Below, in pieces: positions 8,511 through 16,934 of a DNA stretch of 64,000 bases (the stretch's first letter is position 1; every line of letters begins with the position of its first letter). This DNA is from JAWAAW01 sp964353335. Lineage in GTDB: Archaea > Nanobdellota > Nanobdellia > Woesearchaeales > ARS49. Position numbers and translations under genes: made by a program. The stretch lies in the NCBI GenBank assembly GCA_964353335.1, contig CAYGVI010000003.1, forward strand, positions 248,001 to 312,000, given 5' to 3'. Below the pieces are notes generated by a model. That model ran no database searches. It was not told the origin of the DNA and was given only the letters and a program-made list of their open reading frames with translations.

Positions 8511-9362
8511 TTAAATGAAGAATGCAGGTGTCACAAAAACTTCGAGCAATGCCGCCACAAAAAGCACGAAAATCGCGATTAGTATCAGGTCAGAGGCATC
8601 GAGGAGCACTTTCTCAAAGTTTGTTGTGCCAAAATCATGCCGTATTATCGCCACTGACATTATTCCTCCTGCAAGGCCTGCGATAAAGTACGCTGCAATT
8701 TCAGGAACCCCGTGAATTGCATAGCGCAATATGCTCAGCGCACTTCCGTGGAGGTATTCTGCTGCTTTTGTCAGCCCGGCTGCGTCAGCTGCCTGCGATA
8801 GGTGGCCCCTGATGAAGTTTCCGATTGCAGCGCCAATGACGCTGGCATTCCAGGTGAGGATGAATATTGCGCCTGAGCCGTAAATGAATGAGAACAGGAT
8901 GCAGAATATCATTACCTTGACATTATTGAGGAATATCTTGTTCATCAGCCCGATTTGCGCAACAGCGCCTGTGACTGCCTGGTTCAGGTTTGATATTGTG
9001 TGCGTCTGGGTCATGAACAGCTGCTGCGACAGCGCATTCGGCAGTATGACATACCATGCTGAAAACCCTACAACAAACCCAAGGAACAATGTGAGGAAGA
9101 ATGTGATTGCCTTTGCGTGCTCCTTGAGAAGCGTGCGTTCCTTGGTTTCCATTATATCTTTTTCCTCTTCAAGGCGCAGGGTCTGGTACATCAGCGGCAA
9201 TGCAGCCATCACCGTGAGGAATACCATCACTATGCTTGCCTGCTCCTCAAATATCCACAGGCTGAGGAACATGCCAAGCGATGAATAAAGAAATCCCAGC
9301 AAAATAAGCACCCAAGGCTGGCGCTCTGCGCGCAATGGGTTAAGCAGGGATTCAAGTACCAT
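8511..9362 (-). CDS. SpoIIM/DUF95-like integral membrane protein
   Basis: This protein of about 283 residues has roughly six hydrophobic helices and matches the stage II sporulation protein M (SpoIIM, DUF95) family in its pattern, for example NNVKVMIFCILFSFIYGSGA and HGVPEIAAYFIAGLAGGIMS. These proteins are widespread in non-sporulating archaea and their role there is unknown. ATG 9362 is chosen because a TATA box (9384-9395) sits 27 bases upstream. It is convergent with the RPA-like gene, with one base between. Confidence 0.75.
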   Translation of the reverse strand: MVLESLLNPLRAERQPWVLILLGFLYSSLGMFLSLWIFEEQASIVMVFLTVMAALPLMYQTLRLEEEKDIMETKERTLLKEHAKAITFFLTLFLGFVVGFSAWYVILPNALSQQLFMTQTHTISNLNQAVTGAVAQIGLMNKIFLNNVKVMIFCILFSFIYGSGAIFILTWNASVIGAAIGNFIRGHLSQAADAAGLTKAAEYLHGSALSILRYAIHGVPEIAAYFIAGLAGGIMSVAIIRHDFGTTNFEKVLLDASDLILIAIFVLFVAALLEVFVTPAFFI

Positions 9363-9383
9363 TGTGCACGAAGGCGGCAAAAG

Positions 9384-9395
9384 GGTATAAATACC
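9384..9395 (-). promoter_or_regulatory. TATA box of the SpoIIM-like gene
   Basis: On the minus strand this reads GGTATTTATACC, 22-33 bases before the ATG at 9362, consistent with a leaderless transcript. Confidence 0.6.
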
Positions 9396-9417
9396 TTTTG
9401 CTCGGGCAAAACACACA

Positions 9418-9428
9418 GTTTTATAAAC
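9418..9428 (+). promoter_or_regulatory. TATA box of the aIF2-beta gene
   Basis: TTTTATAAACC is centred about 26 bases before ATG 9450. It also lies just outside the oppositely oriented SpoIIM-like promoter, so the pair forms a compact divergent promoter. Confidence 0.6.
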
Positions 9429-9449
9429 CAAGAACGGATTATCGAAGGT

Positions 9450-9860
9450 ATGGAATATGAGCAATTGCTAGAGAGGGCCAGGGAGCGCTTGCCTGCTTCT
9501 GTCGTGGAGCGCGAACGCTTTGAAATCCCAAAAGTAAAGGGCCACATGCAGGGCAACAAGACAGTAATCAGTAACTTTGCCCAGATAGCAGGCACACTCA
9601 GAAGGCCTGTTGAGCACCTGCTCAAGTTCATTCTCAAGGAATTGGCTACACCTGGCGATGTATTGCGCTCAGGGCTGCTTGTGCTTGGAACAAAGGTTCC
9701 GGCAACAAGGATAAATGAGAAAATCCGCGAGTACGCATATGAGTTCGTGCTTTGCCCGCAGGACGGCAAGCCTGACACTGACATCATAATGGAGGGAGAA
9801 TTTGCCTTCCTGAAGTGCAATGCGTGCGGATACAAGCAGCCGGTGAAGTCAAAAATTTAA
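9450..9860 (+). CDS. Translation initiation factor aIF2 subunit beta
   Basis: At 136 residues this matches aIF2-beta, which with alpha and gamma brings initiator tRNA to the small ribosomal subunit. The core (KVKGHMQGNKTVISNFAQIA, RRPVEHLLKFILKELATPGD) is typical. The C-terminal zinc ribbon reads CPQD...KPDT, then CNAC. The usual four-Cys set is CxxC plus CxxC, so the second ligand is Asp here, not Cys. Zinc binding may be weaker or use the Asp. The next gene starts eight bases on, probably co-transcribed. Confidence 0.92.
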   Translation: MEYEQLLERARERLPASVVERERFEIPKVKGHMQGNKTVISNFAQIAGTLRRPVEHLLKFILKELATPGDVLRSGLLVLGTKVPATRINEKIREYAYEFVLCPQDGKPDTDIIMEGEFAFLKCNACGYKQPVKSKI

Positions 9861-9867
9861 TTTCACG

Positions 9868-10164
9868 ATGATTGTTAAAATACATAAGCGTGAGAACAGG
9901 GCTGTTGTTGCAGTCTGCGACTCTGACCTAGTTGGAAGGAAGTTTGAAGAGGGAGAGCGCCAGCTTGACCTCTCAGGGGACTTCTACAAGGGCGAGGAAA
10001 GGACTGACAAGGAAGTGGGCGATATTATCCGCAATGCAGACATTGTAAACCTTGTGGGCCCCAATGCTGTCAAGATTGGGCTTCAGGAAGAAGTCATCAC
10101 CCAGGACCACGTTATAACAATCGCAGGCATACCGCACGCGCAGGCTATCGTAAACCACGAATAA
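9868..10164 (+). CDS. DUF424 family protein
   Basis: This 98-residue protein begins MIVKIHKRENRAVVAVCDSD and contains the family pattern VNLVGPNAVKIGLQEEVI, which matches DUF424. The family is archaeal, small and without established function. It is often found with translation genes, as here directly after aIF2-beta, so a translation-related role is a reasonable guess only. Confidence 0.75.
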   Translation: MIVKIHKRENRAVVAVCDSDLVGRKFEEGERQLDLSGDFYKGEERTDKEVGDIIRNADIVNLVGPNAVKIGLQEEVITQDHVITIAGIPHAQAIVNHE

Positions 10165-10166
10165 TT

Positions 10167-13100
10167 CTATCCGAACCAGGCTCCAAGACCCATTTGTTTG
10201 TCTTTTTCCTTTCCGAACACGCCTTCAACCCTGAACTGCAGGAGCTCAATTGCCTGCTGCAGATATGCTGAAACATTGTATTTCTTGGCGAGCGAGATTG
10301 TGGGCTGTAAATACTTTATGACAGAGCCTTCTGATATTGTGAAAAGTATTTTTCCTCCGCAGGCTGTGCATTTGCCGACAAGCGGAGGCCTCCTAAATTT
10401 CTCATTGCAGGCGACACACCTGAATTCCTGCATCCCGAACTTGCGAAGGTTTCCTTTTGTGTCTTTCAAAAAGTGCTTTTCAATCACAAGCCTTGCAACA
10501 TCTGACATGTCAACAGCCCTTAATTTCTCAGCGAGCTCCATCTGTCCCCTGAGCTTTTCTTCCATGGACGGCAAAGTCTTGTATGCAGAGCACCTTACTG
10601 TCTCGTTCATGTCTGTGAAATCGTGGGTAAAGCCAAACCCCTCATACTGTTCCGGCTTGTTCAGCATGCCCTTGATTTGCTTGAGCTTGATTTCCCATGG
10701 CATCTTGTACTGCATTGCCATTTCGTACAGCTCAATGGGATACTGCCAGACAATGTCTATGTCAAAAACCATGTCGTCAACCTCTGCAGGAGCAAGGATT
10801 GATGTCAGCACAAGGGGCGCGTCCATTGTTGAGCCCCTTGAGCTTGGCAAATACTTTTTGGAAAAGTTCAGGAATGCGTCCATAAGCAGTATGACACAGG
10901 CTTCGTCTCCGTCACAGTCCCTTCTTGTGGCTGCGTGAAGGTATGGGTGGGCGAAGAATCCCTGTGTCTTGCTGAATCCGATAATCCTGCACACCATTCC
11001 TGCTGATGTGTGCGGCGCCAGCCCGACAGCGAGGTGGCCGACAAGTTCTTCTGGCTTCTGCAGGTTGTAAAATGGCTGGACTCCATAAAGGTTGGTGAGT
11101 TCATCGTCGATAAAATTGGCGATGCGCATCAGCACCGCGCTGGCTCCTTCGTCAGGCGAAACATCGCAGTCAGGCAGGATGATGTCCTGCGGCTTCAGCT
11201 CAAGCACCTGTTCCGCATTCTCAAACGGCTTTCCCTTGATGTCCTTGTCATAGCCGAGCTCTTTGAGCCGTTCAATGCTGGTGCCGATTTCTTTTGGCTT
11301 GAAATGTGTCACAGGAAGCTGGGTCATGTCATAGCGTATTGTGCCGTCCTTGTTGACAGCGACTTCATGCTTTGACCTGAGCATTCCCTTTGCAAGGTGC
11401 TCGGGGATGTGCTCCCTGTTGCTTGTTCCCTTTACGCCTTTTATCAGTTCGGGATGCGTCCTCATTCCCACTTTTTCCGCTGCCTTGCTGAAGTACTGCT
11501 TTGCATCAATTGCAATTTCGTGGAACGGCGTTGTTTCTCCGTGCTTGGGGCATATTGCTTCGTGAATCCATGCGTTGCATCCCTTGCAGAGCCAGGTCTT
11601 TTTCGCAGGCTTGTCACAGTTCTCGCAGACAGGCAGGACTGTTGTCCTGTTGCATCCGGCACATTCGTATCTTGGGAATTCTGCTGTTATAACCCCTTTT
11701 TCCACTGCGCTCTGGAAGCTTCTAAATTTGCCCCCTTCATCCCCAACAGGGAAAAGGCAGTGCGGCGAGCCTGTTAGCTTTCTCATCTTTGCTTTTTCAG
11801 GCCTGCCCATTCTCGCGCCGATGAAAGTGCCTGCCTTGTCGCGTATCGGCACTGCTGAGAAAAGGTTTACCAGCTCAAGCGCGTTTTTGTCAGGATGCCT
11901 GTCAATTATGTCCAGCAGTGTTGCAGTATTTTTCGCAGGCCAGCCGAATGTTGTGAGGATTGCCTGCGCGTGGTCTGATTCGATGACAATGTTTTCGTTA
12001 AGCACGACTTGATGGGGCACTCCTGCGAGCTCAAGCGCCCTTTTTGGCTCATCCTGTTTTGGAAGAACGAGCTTTGCAACTGTCTTGCCGTCTTCCCGCA
12101 TGTGGACTGTTTTTTTGTCCATCCACTGGACAACTGCCCTCAGCTGTTCTGGATTGATTGTGCTCCAGTAATAAGTGTATGCCGAGTGGAGCGGGATTCC
12201 GAATGTTGTGCTGAGCTTTACAGCGTCATGCGCCGGCGGGGTTGTGAGAAGCGGGTCATTGATTACTGCCTGCATTAATTCAGCCGGAACCCCTGCTTCT
12301 GCAGCGATTTTTTCTGCAGAAACCTCATTGTGCTTTGCTGTTGCTGCTTTTTCAAGCTCGCGCATCCACCATTCAGGGCAGTAGCCTGGCGGGATGAGCA
12401 TGTGGTTGCGGTTGAGGAAGTCTCCGTAATTGACAAGGATGTCGCCAAGGAAAAGTATTTCAACAATTTTGCCCTGCACTGCCTTGTAAGCGTTCATGCT
12501 CTGCACCTGCACGACAGAGCCGTCTGTGAGCTTGACTATTGGGCCGTCAATTGTGTCGCAGGCTGTGATTGCGGTCCCTTTCTTTGGCCTTTCTGTCTTC
12601 AGCTGTGTCCCTGTTGCGAGATAGTTTGTTGTTATCAGCATTGTTGCAGGATGCACGCAGTCTGTTGAGTATCCTGACATCCTGCTCCTGCCGTATCTCA
12701 GCCTGAATCCGCCTGCCCTGAGCGGGTGTGCAAAGACAGGCCTGCCTGCGACAAGGTCTGCGATGTAGCTGAAGTCAGGGGAGAGCTTGCTTGAGCTTTC
12801 CTTCTTGACAGCCCCTTTTGCTTTCACAGCTTTCTGGATTTTCAGGTATTCCTCAAGGAAGTTCCAGTGCTCTATGTTGAAGTCCTTTCCCCAGACATTG
12901 AGCTTTCCCCAGATTTTTGGCGCCTTGAGCGGGATGCATTCTGTCATCATAAGGCAGAATCCGCTTCTGATGAGGTTTGTCGGAATCCTTGGCAGGTCCT
13001 TGTAATTGGAGACTTCGAATTTTTCAGAAGGCTCGCCGCCAACCTCAATCGGCATGTGCTTCATCAGAAAATCTATTTCCTCATATGCCGGAAAGTACTG

Positions 13101-13733
13101 CCTTGGCGCCACGCGCTCGCGGTAGTCTGTCATTTCAGTGTAAGTGCGCTTGATTTCAAGCTCCTGGGCGTCATAGACATCATAATGGAACATGTTCCTG
13201 ACATAGTCTGCGATTACAAGGCACACTGTTGCTGCGGTTCCTCCTGCGTTTCTTATCGGTCCTGCCATATTGACGCAGAAATACTCGCCCCTGCCGTCCA
13301 TTCTTTTCTTTATGTCAATGCCCACAAGCCCGTCAAGAGGCGATGAGACAACTCCGACAGTAACGTATGCAAATCCTGTCCTGATTCCGACGTCAATTGC
13401 CTCTTTCTGGTCCTTGAACTTGCAGAATTTTTGCTGGGCAATCTCTCCTGCTATGGAAAGCCCCACTCTCCAGTCAAGTGAGCCGTATTGTTTTTCCAGC
13501 TCGATAATTCTTTCAACAACTCCTGAATTTGCAATTTGCGGCGCTATGACGCTGATTAAACCGACGACTCGCTCTGCCATGTTTGCAGCGAGCTTGATTT
13601 CCACTGTTGTGTCAGGGTCATAGCCTTTTGCCCTTGCCTTTGATGCGAGCTTGTGCGCTGCGTCAACCTCTTTTTGTATGCCTTCAAAGTACTTCATCAT
13701 TGCAGGGCTGCATTGTACCTTGACTTCTGTCAT
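10167..13733 (-). CDS. polC: DNA polymerase D large subunit DP2
   Basis: This 1188-residue protein is the catalytic subunit of the archaeal replicative polymerase PolD. The N-terminal region MDGRGEYFCVNMAGPIRNAG and the catalytic segment HAATRRDCDGDEACVILLMD (about 930-950), with its three acidic residues, are diagnostic. Cys clusters at about 690-740 (CAGC, CENC, CKGC) and near the C-terminus (CVAC, CTAC) bind zinc. The extreme C-terminus, QMGLGAWFG, is a PCNA-interacting motif. The length is normal, so no intein is present. It overlaps nothing and is followed upstream by the DP1 gene three bases away, in one operon with orc1. Confidence 0.97.
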   Translation of the reverse strand: MTEVKVQCSPAMMKYFEGIQKEVDAAHKLASKARAKGYDPDTTVEIKLAANMAERVVGLISVIAPQIANSGVVERIIELEKQYGSLDWRVGLSIAGEIAQQKFCKFKDQKEAIDVGIRTGFAYVTVGVVSSPLDGLVGIDIKKRMDGRGEYFCVNMAGPIRNAGGTAATVCLVIADYVRNMFHYDVYDAQELEIKRTYTEMTDYRERVAPRQYFPAYEEIDFLMKHMPIEVGGEPSEKFEVSNYKDLPRIPTNLIRSGFCLMMTECIPLKAPKIWGKLNVWGKDFNIEHWNFLEEYLKIQKAVKAKGAVKKESSSKLSPDFSYIADLVAGRPVFAHPLRAGGFRLRYGRSRMSGYSTDCVHPATMLITTNYLATGTQLKTERPKKGTAITACDTIDGPIVKLTDGSVVQVQSMNAYKAVQGKIVEILFLGDILVNYGDFLNRNHMLIPPGYCPEWWMRELEKAATAKHNEVSAEKIAAEAGVPAELMQAVINDPLLTTPPAHDAVKLSTTFGIPLHSAYTYYWSTINPEQLRAVVQWMDKKTVHMREDGKTVAKLVLPKQDEPKRALELAGVPHQVVLNENIVIESDHAQAILTTFGWPAKNTATLLDIIDRHPDKNALELVNLFSAVPIRDKAGTFIGARMGRPEKAKMRKLTGSPHCLFPVGDEGGKFRSFQSAVEKGVITAEFPRYECAGCNRTTVLPVCENCDKPAKKTWLCKGCNAWIHEAICPKHGETTPFHEIAIDAKQYFSKAAEKVGMRTHPELIKGVKGTSNREHIPEHLAKGMLRSKHEVAVNKDGTIRYDMTQLPVTHFKPKEIGTSIERLKELGYDKDIKGKPFENAEQVLELKPQDIILPDCDVSPDEGASAVLMRIANFIDDELTNLYGVQPFYNLQKPEELVGHLAVGLAPHTSAGMVCRIIGFSKTQGFFAHPYLHAATRRDCDGDEACVILLMDAFLNFSKKYLPSSRGSTMDAPLVLTSILAPAEVDDMVFDIDIVWQYPIELYEMAMQYKMPWEIKLKQIKGMLNKPEQYEGFGFTHDFTDMNETVRCSAYKTLPSMEEKLRGQMELAEKLRAVDMSDVARLVIEKHFLKDTKGNLRKFGMQEFRCVACNEKFRRPPLVGKCTACGGKILFTISEGSVIKYLQPTISLAKKYNVSAYLQQAIELLQFRVEGVFGKEKDKQMGLGAWFG

Positions 13734-13736
13734 TTT

Positions 13737-15254
13737 TTAGAACCTCATCATCTTTACTGCCCTTGTCTGAAGGTTGATTATAGGAACTCTTCCTGGGTCT
13801 GGCTCGTGCCCCATTTTTTCCTGAAATGGCGTTTTTGCCTGGAAGCAGCTGCACGAGATAATGCTGACTCCGCGGTAGCTTGCCGCGTTGCTCTTGTGGA
13901 TGTGGCCTCCGATGAAAATGTCAGGCACTTTTTCCAGCACAAGCGGGTCTTTTTCAGGGTCTGGGAAGTAAAGTGTTGATGAATGTGTCGGAGCGAGGTG
14001 CCTTCTTTGCAGCAAAAACTTCATTATCGCAGGTGTCCTGTCAGAAATGTTCTTTGCAGAGTTCTTTATGCTGGGCACTATCTCACCATAGTCGTCAAAG
14101 CTGTAGCCGTGATAGATAAGGACATCAAATCCGGGAAATATCTGCGAGCCGTGGATGTTTATTATGCAGGGGTTTCCTAGCATTATTGCGTTTGGCAGTT
14201 CGTAAAGCGCTTTTGCATAATTCCTTGAAAGCGGCGGCTGAGGCTCTGAGATTCTGCCTGCGTCGTGGTTTCCCGGGCAGATTATTATTGGGATGTGCGC
14301 CGGAATCTGCTTCAAAAGCCTTGCTGCTTCCTTGTACTGCTCGTAGATGTCAAGGATTTCAAGCTCTTTTTCCTGGTTTTGGTAGATTCCAATGCCGTCA
14401 ACAAGGTCTCCTGCGATTATTACATATCCGACTTTGCTTGCGATTGCCTTTTGCTCTTCAGTTCCTGTTTCTCCCCTGAGCCACCTGATGAACTTGTCAA
14501 ATGATTCTTTCAGAAACAGTGTTGAGCCGACATGGACGCAGGAAAGCACTGCCACGTATGCCTCGTCAGGAGACTTCTTTAGTTCGCCTGTGAGCGGTAT
14601 GTCTGGAATGACAACATTGTTTGCGAAGACAACATTGTTTCCTGTTGAGCCCACTATGCCGATAACTTCGTCAGGCACTATGTCTTTGGCTGCTTCATAG
14701 GTATCCTGCTTGTTTTTGCTCACAATCACTTTTATCCTTCCGCTTGGGTCTTCGAGCAAAAGCACCAGGTTTTCTTTCTTTGTTGTCTGCTTGTCAGCCA
14801 CAATTCCTATTATTGACACTGTTTCCCTGTCTTTTTTGTTGTTCAGCCTTCCTATTGATGTCAGGTTTTGGAGCTCTGACCTTTGGTGGAGCATTTTTTC
14901 TATTGCCTTGTATCGTGCATTAAAGTAGCCGACAAAGTGCTGGGGGGAGAGCTTTTGCGGCTTTTCCTGGTACTGAAACACAACCTTTACCCTTGAAAGA
15001 TATGATTCTGGCGCCGCTGTCTGGGGCGGTACTATTGTTTGAAGCTGCGTTCCTGAGGCAGTCATTGAGACTTCCTGGCCTGACATTTTTTGCAATATCA
15101 GGCTTGCCGGCACTCCCTGCAAAACCTGCTGGTGCATAACCTCTACAAATTCAGGCTGTGACAAGGATGCTAGAAGCTCTGGCTTGACGAGCACTTGCTG
15201 GCTTAGGAGATATTTTACAATTTCCTTTTTTTGTGTGTCTGTGTCAGGATTCAT
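13737..15254 (-). CDS. polB: DNA polymerase D small subunit DP1
   Basis: This 505-residue protein is the PolD exonuclease subunit. It has an N-terminal helical domain, an OB fold (about 150-220) and a calcineurin-like phosphoesterase domain. Visible phosphoesterase motifs are GDLVDG, CPGNHD, YHGYSFDD and GGHIHKS. The first motif, usually SD(I/V)HVGS, reads SCVHVGS here, so a conserved metal-binding Asp is Cys; the codon is TGC on the minus strand. Proofreading may be reduced. It overlaps the orc1 gene end by 11 bases, so the two are translationally coupled. Confidence 0.95.
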   Translation of the reverse strand: MNPDTDTQKKEIVKYLLSQQVLVKPELLASLSQPEFVEVMHQQVLQGVPASLILQKMSGQEVSMTASGTQLQTIVPPQTAAPESYLSRVKVVFQYQEKPQKLSPQHFVGYFNARYKAIEKMLHQRSELQNLTSIGRLNNKKDRETVSIIGIVADKQTTKKENLVLLLEDPSGRIKVIVSKNKQDTYEAAKDIVPDEVIGIVGSTGNNVVFANNVVIPDIPLTGELKKSPDEAYVAVLSCVHVGSTLFLKESFDKFIRWLRGETGTEEQKAIASKVGYVIIAGDLVDGIGIYQNQEKELEILDIYEQYKEAARLLKQIPAHIPIIICPGNHDAGRISEPQPPLSRNYAKALYELPNAIMLGNPCIINIHGSQIFPGFDVLIYHGYSFDDYGEIVPSIKNSAKNISDRTPAIMKFLLQRRHLAPTHSSTLYFPDPEKDPLVLEKVPDIFIGGHIHKSNAASYRGVSIISCSCFQAKTPFQEKMGHEPDPGRVPIINLQTRAVKMMRF

Positions 15255-16473
15255 TTGGGGATGTCAGCGCGAACTCTTCGGCGAGAGTCTGAAGGATTTG
15301 GGGGGTTAGCTCGTCATTTGTTGAAACCGAGATTTCCCTTGTCCTCCCATAGCGTCCCTTTGAGATGACCTTGGCGTTTATGATGCCAAGCATGTCAAGC
15401 TCGCCGATGATGTCCGAGATTCTGCGTTGGGTAAGCGGCCTTAGGCCGACCCTGCTGCAGAGCGACTGGTAAAGGTCATACACCTCCCCGGTGAAGACCT
15501 GTTCTTTTTTCTTTGAGCAAATTGAGTAAATTGAGTAGAGTGCAGCCTGATATTGCTGGGGCTGGGTCTTGATAATCTCAAAAATCCTGTCTGTTTCTAT
15601 CTTGTGCTCTGCGTGGTCAAGGTGATCTGTTGTGACTTTTGACAAGCCTGCGCGTTCAGAGAGCTCTGCCGCGACCCTGAGAAGCTCTATTGCCCTTCTC
15701 GCGTCTCCGTGGTCACGGGCTGCAAAAGCAGCGCATTTTTCTATCAGCCCAGGAGTTATCGCTCCGTGGACAAATGCCTCTTCTGAGCGCTGCTTCAGTA
15801 TGTCCTGCAGCTGCAGGGCATTATATGGCGGGAAGAAAAGCTCTTCCTGTGACAATGAGCTCTTGACTCTTGGGTCAAGCACGTTTATGAAATTGGTGTT
15901 GTTTGAAATTCCGATGATTGAAATCTGGGCTTTCTTGAGCTCTGTGTTGATTCTTGTGAGATTGTAAAGCATGTCGTCGCCCTCTTTGTCCATCAGCTGG
16001 TCAATTTCGTCAAGAACAAGGAGGATGATTTGCTTCTTTGTGTCAACAGCCCTTAGGAAGGCCGCATAAATTTCCTCTGTTGGAAGCCCTGTTATCGGCA
16101 GGTTTGCATTGAATTTTTCCCTTGTGATGTGGGCTATGAGCCTGTACTGGGTGTCTGCGACTTTCTTCATCTTGCAGTTTATGTAAACAGGCACTATTGG
16201 GACTTCCCTGCCTGAGGCTACTTTTGCCAGGTTTTCAACAGTGTGCTGTGCAACAAGCGTTTTTCCTGTTCCTGTCTTGCCATAAATAAAAACATTGGAT
16301 GGTTTTTCACCGCGCAGGCTCGGAGCCAAAATTGTGGCCAGGCTGTTGATTTGCGCTTCCCTGTGCGGTATTGTGTCAGGATTGAAATTAGACTGAAGAA
16401 CTGCCTTGTTCTTGAACATTGATTTTCTGTCCAAGTACTTCTCAAAAAAATCTACCAACCCCTTTTCCTGCAT
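15244..16473 (-). CDS. cdc6: Origin recognition protein Orc1/Cdc6
   Basis: This 409-residue AAA+ protein recognises replication origins and loads MCM. Walker A is GKTGTGKT near residue 66, Walker B is LLVLDEIDQL near 155, and a C-terminal winged helix reads DNA. It is the first gene of an apparent operon orc1-DP1-DP2. The promoter TATA box (16498-16507) and an ORB-like site (16480-16498) lie just before the start, so the protein may repress its own gene. Start ATG 16473 fits a leaderless transcript. Confidence 0.96.
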   Translation of the reverse strand: MQEKGLVDFFEKYLDRKSMFKNKAVLQSNFNPDTIPHREAQINSLATILAPSLRGEKPSNVFIYGKTGTGKTLVAQHTVENLAKVASGREVPIVPVYINCKMKKVADTQYRLIAHITREKFNANLPITGLPTEEIYAAFLRAVDTKKQIILLVLDEIDQLMDKEGDDMLYNLTRINTELKKAQISIIGISNNTNFINVLDPRVKSSLSQEELFFPPYNALQLQDILKQRSEEAFVHGAITPGLIEKCAAFAARDHGDARRAIELLRVAAELSERAGLSKVTTDHLDHAEHKIETDRIFEIIKTQPQQYQAALYSIYSICSKKKEQVFTGEVYDLYQSLCSRVGLRPLTQRRISDIIGELDMLGIINAKVISKGRYGRTREISVSTNDELTPQILQTLAEEFALTSPNES

Positions 16474-16479
16474 CTCAAA

Positions 16480-16498
16480 GTTCCAAGTGAAACGCAGG
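16480..16498 (+). promoter_or_regulatory. ORB-like site at the orc1 promoter
   Basis: GTTCCAAGTGAAACGCAGG resembles the ORB core GTTCCANTGGAAAC. It falls between the orc1 TATA box and the orc1 start codon, a position suited to autorepression. Confidence 0.55.
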
Positions 16499-16507
16499 TA
16501 TTTATAC
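16498..16507 (-). promoter_or_regulatory. TATA box of the orc1-PolD operon
   Basis: On the minus strand this reads GTATAAATAC, about 29 bases before the orc1 ATG at 16473. It touches the ORB-like site. Confidence 0.6.
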
Positions 16508-16533
16508 TTTTCTTTTGGGTAGACTGTATATCA

Positions 16534-16557
16534 CACCCCATCGTTTCTTATGGAGAA
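16534..16557 (-). promoter_or_regulatory. ORB-like site, left flank of AT-rich core
   Basis: The minus strand has TTCTCCATAAGAAACG followed by ATGGGGTG: a TCC...GAA dyad and then a G run, as in ORB elements. It faces opposite to the site at 16779-16800. Confidence 0.5.
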
Positions 16558-16778
16558 ATGGAAGTATTGGTTGTGTTGTATGTATGTATTGTATAGTAAA
16601 ATATGTATATTATGTAGTATTTGTTCGTGAAGCGAGGTTTTATATATTATTTATTATCTTTCTATATAATAAATAATAATGTATTTAAAAACAACTCAAA
16701 AACACATATTTAAAAATAACTACTACAATATACCTATTATAAACAAATAAAACACGCATTCGACGATAAAAATGATGC

Positions 16779-16800
16779 TTTCCAAAGGAACTGGTGGGGT
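16779..16800 (+). promoter_or_regulatory. ORB-like site, right flank of AT-rich core
   Basis: TTTCCAAAGGAACTGG followed by TGGGGT shows the TTCC/GGAA dyad and downstream G run of an ORB. It pairs with the inverted site at 16534-16557 across the AT-rich core. Confidence 0.55.
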
Positions 16801-16852
16801 CACCCTTCGCCGTCTTAATTGTTGCTACTCCTCGATACTAAAAAATCAAAAG

Positions 16853-16883
16853 CTTTATATAGCGCACACTCCTACTCAGGAGT
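16853..16883 (+). promoter_or_regulatory. TATA box and palindrome of the first trmB-like gene
   Basis: A TATA box, CTTTATATAG (16853-16862), is followed by the inverted repeat ACTCCT-ACTC-AGGAGT (16868-16883), which lies about where transcription should start. A bound regulator would block the promoter. A related TACT..GGAGTAA string occurs downstream of two other TATA boxes in this window. Confidence 0.5.
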
Positions 16884-16934
16884 AACAAATCAAAGAATGG
16901 AACCACAAATAATTAACCAAGGGGGCTCTCAAAA

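Larger units (their letters stand above)
16474..16934. other. Probable chromosomal replication origin
   Basis: This 461-bp gene-free stretch lies between orc1 and a divergent regulator gene. It holds a long AT-rich core (about 16560-16760) and three sequences like archaeal origin recognition boxes. They are at 16480-16498 (GTTCCAAGTGAAACGCAGG), 16534-16557 on the minus strand and 16779-16800 on the plus strand. The last two share TCCA, GAA and TGGGGT at matching spacing and flank the AT-rich core as an inverted pair. This is the classic layout of an archaeal oriC next to its initiator gene. Matching to ORB is by eye. Confidence 0.75.

Noticed and set aside
12867..13346. Long open frames on the plus strand over the PolD large subunit gene
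   Set aside because: They have no promoter or ribosome-binding site and their translations look like complements of the real gene; PolD DP2 fully explains this region.
10167..13733. Intein in PolD, MCM or RFC
   Set aside because: Protein lengths are normal for the families and the motifs are uninterrupted.
16560..16760. AT-rich stretch as a mobile element or degraded gene
   Set aside because: No open frame, terminal repeats or transposase fragments; the position next to orc1 with ORB-like boxes is better explained as an origin.
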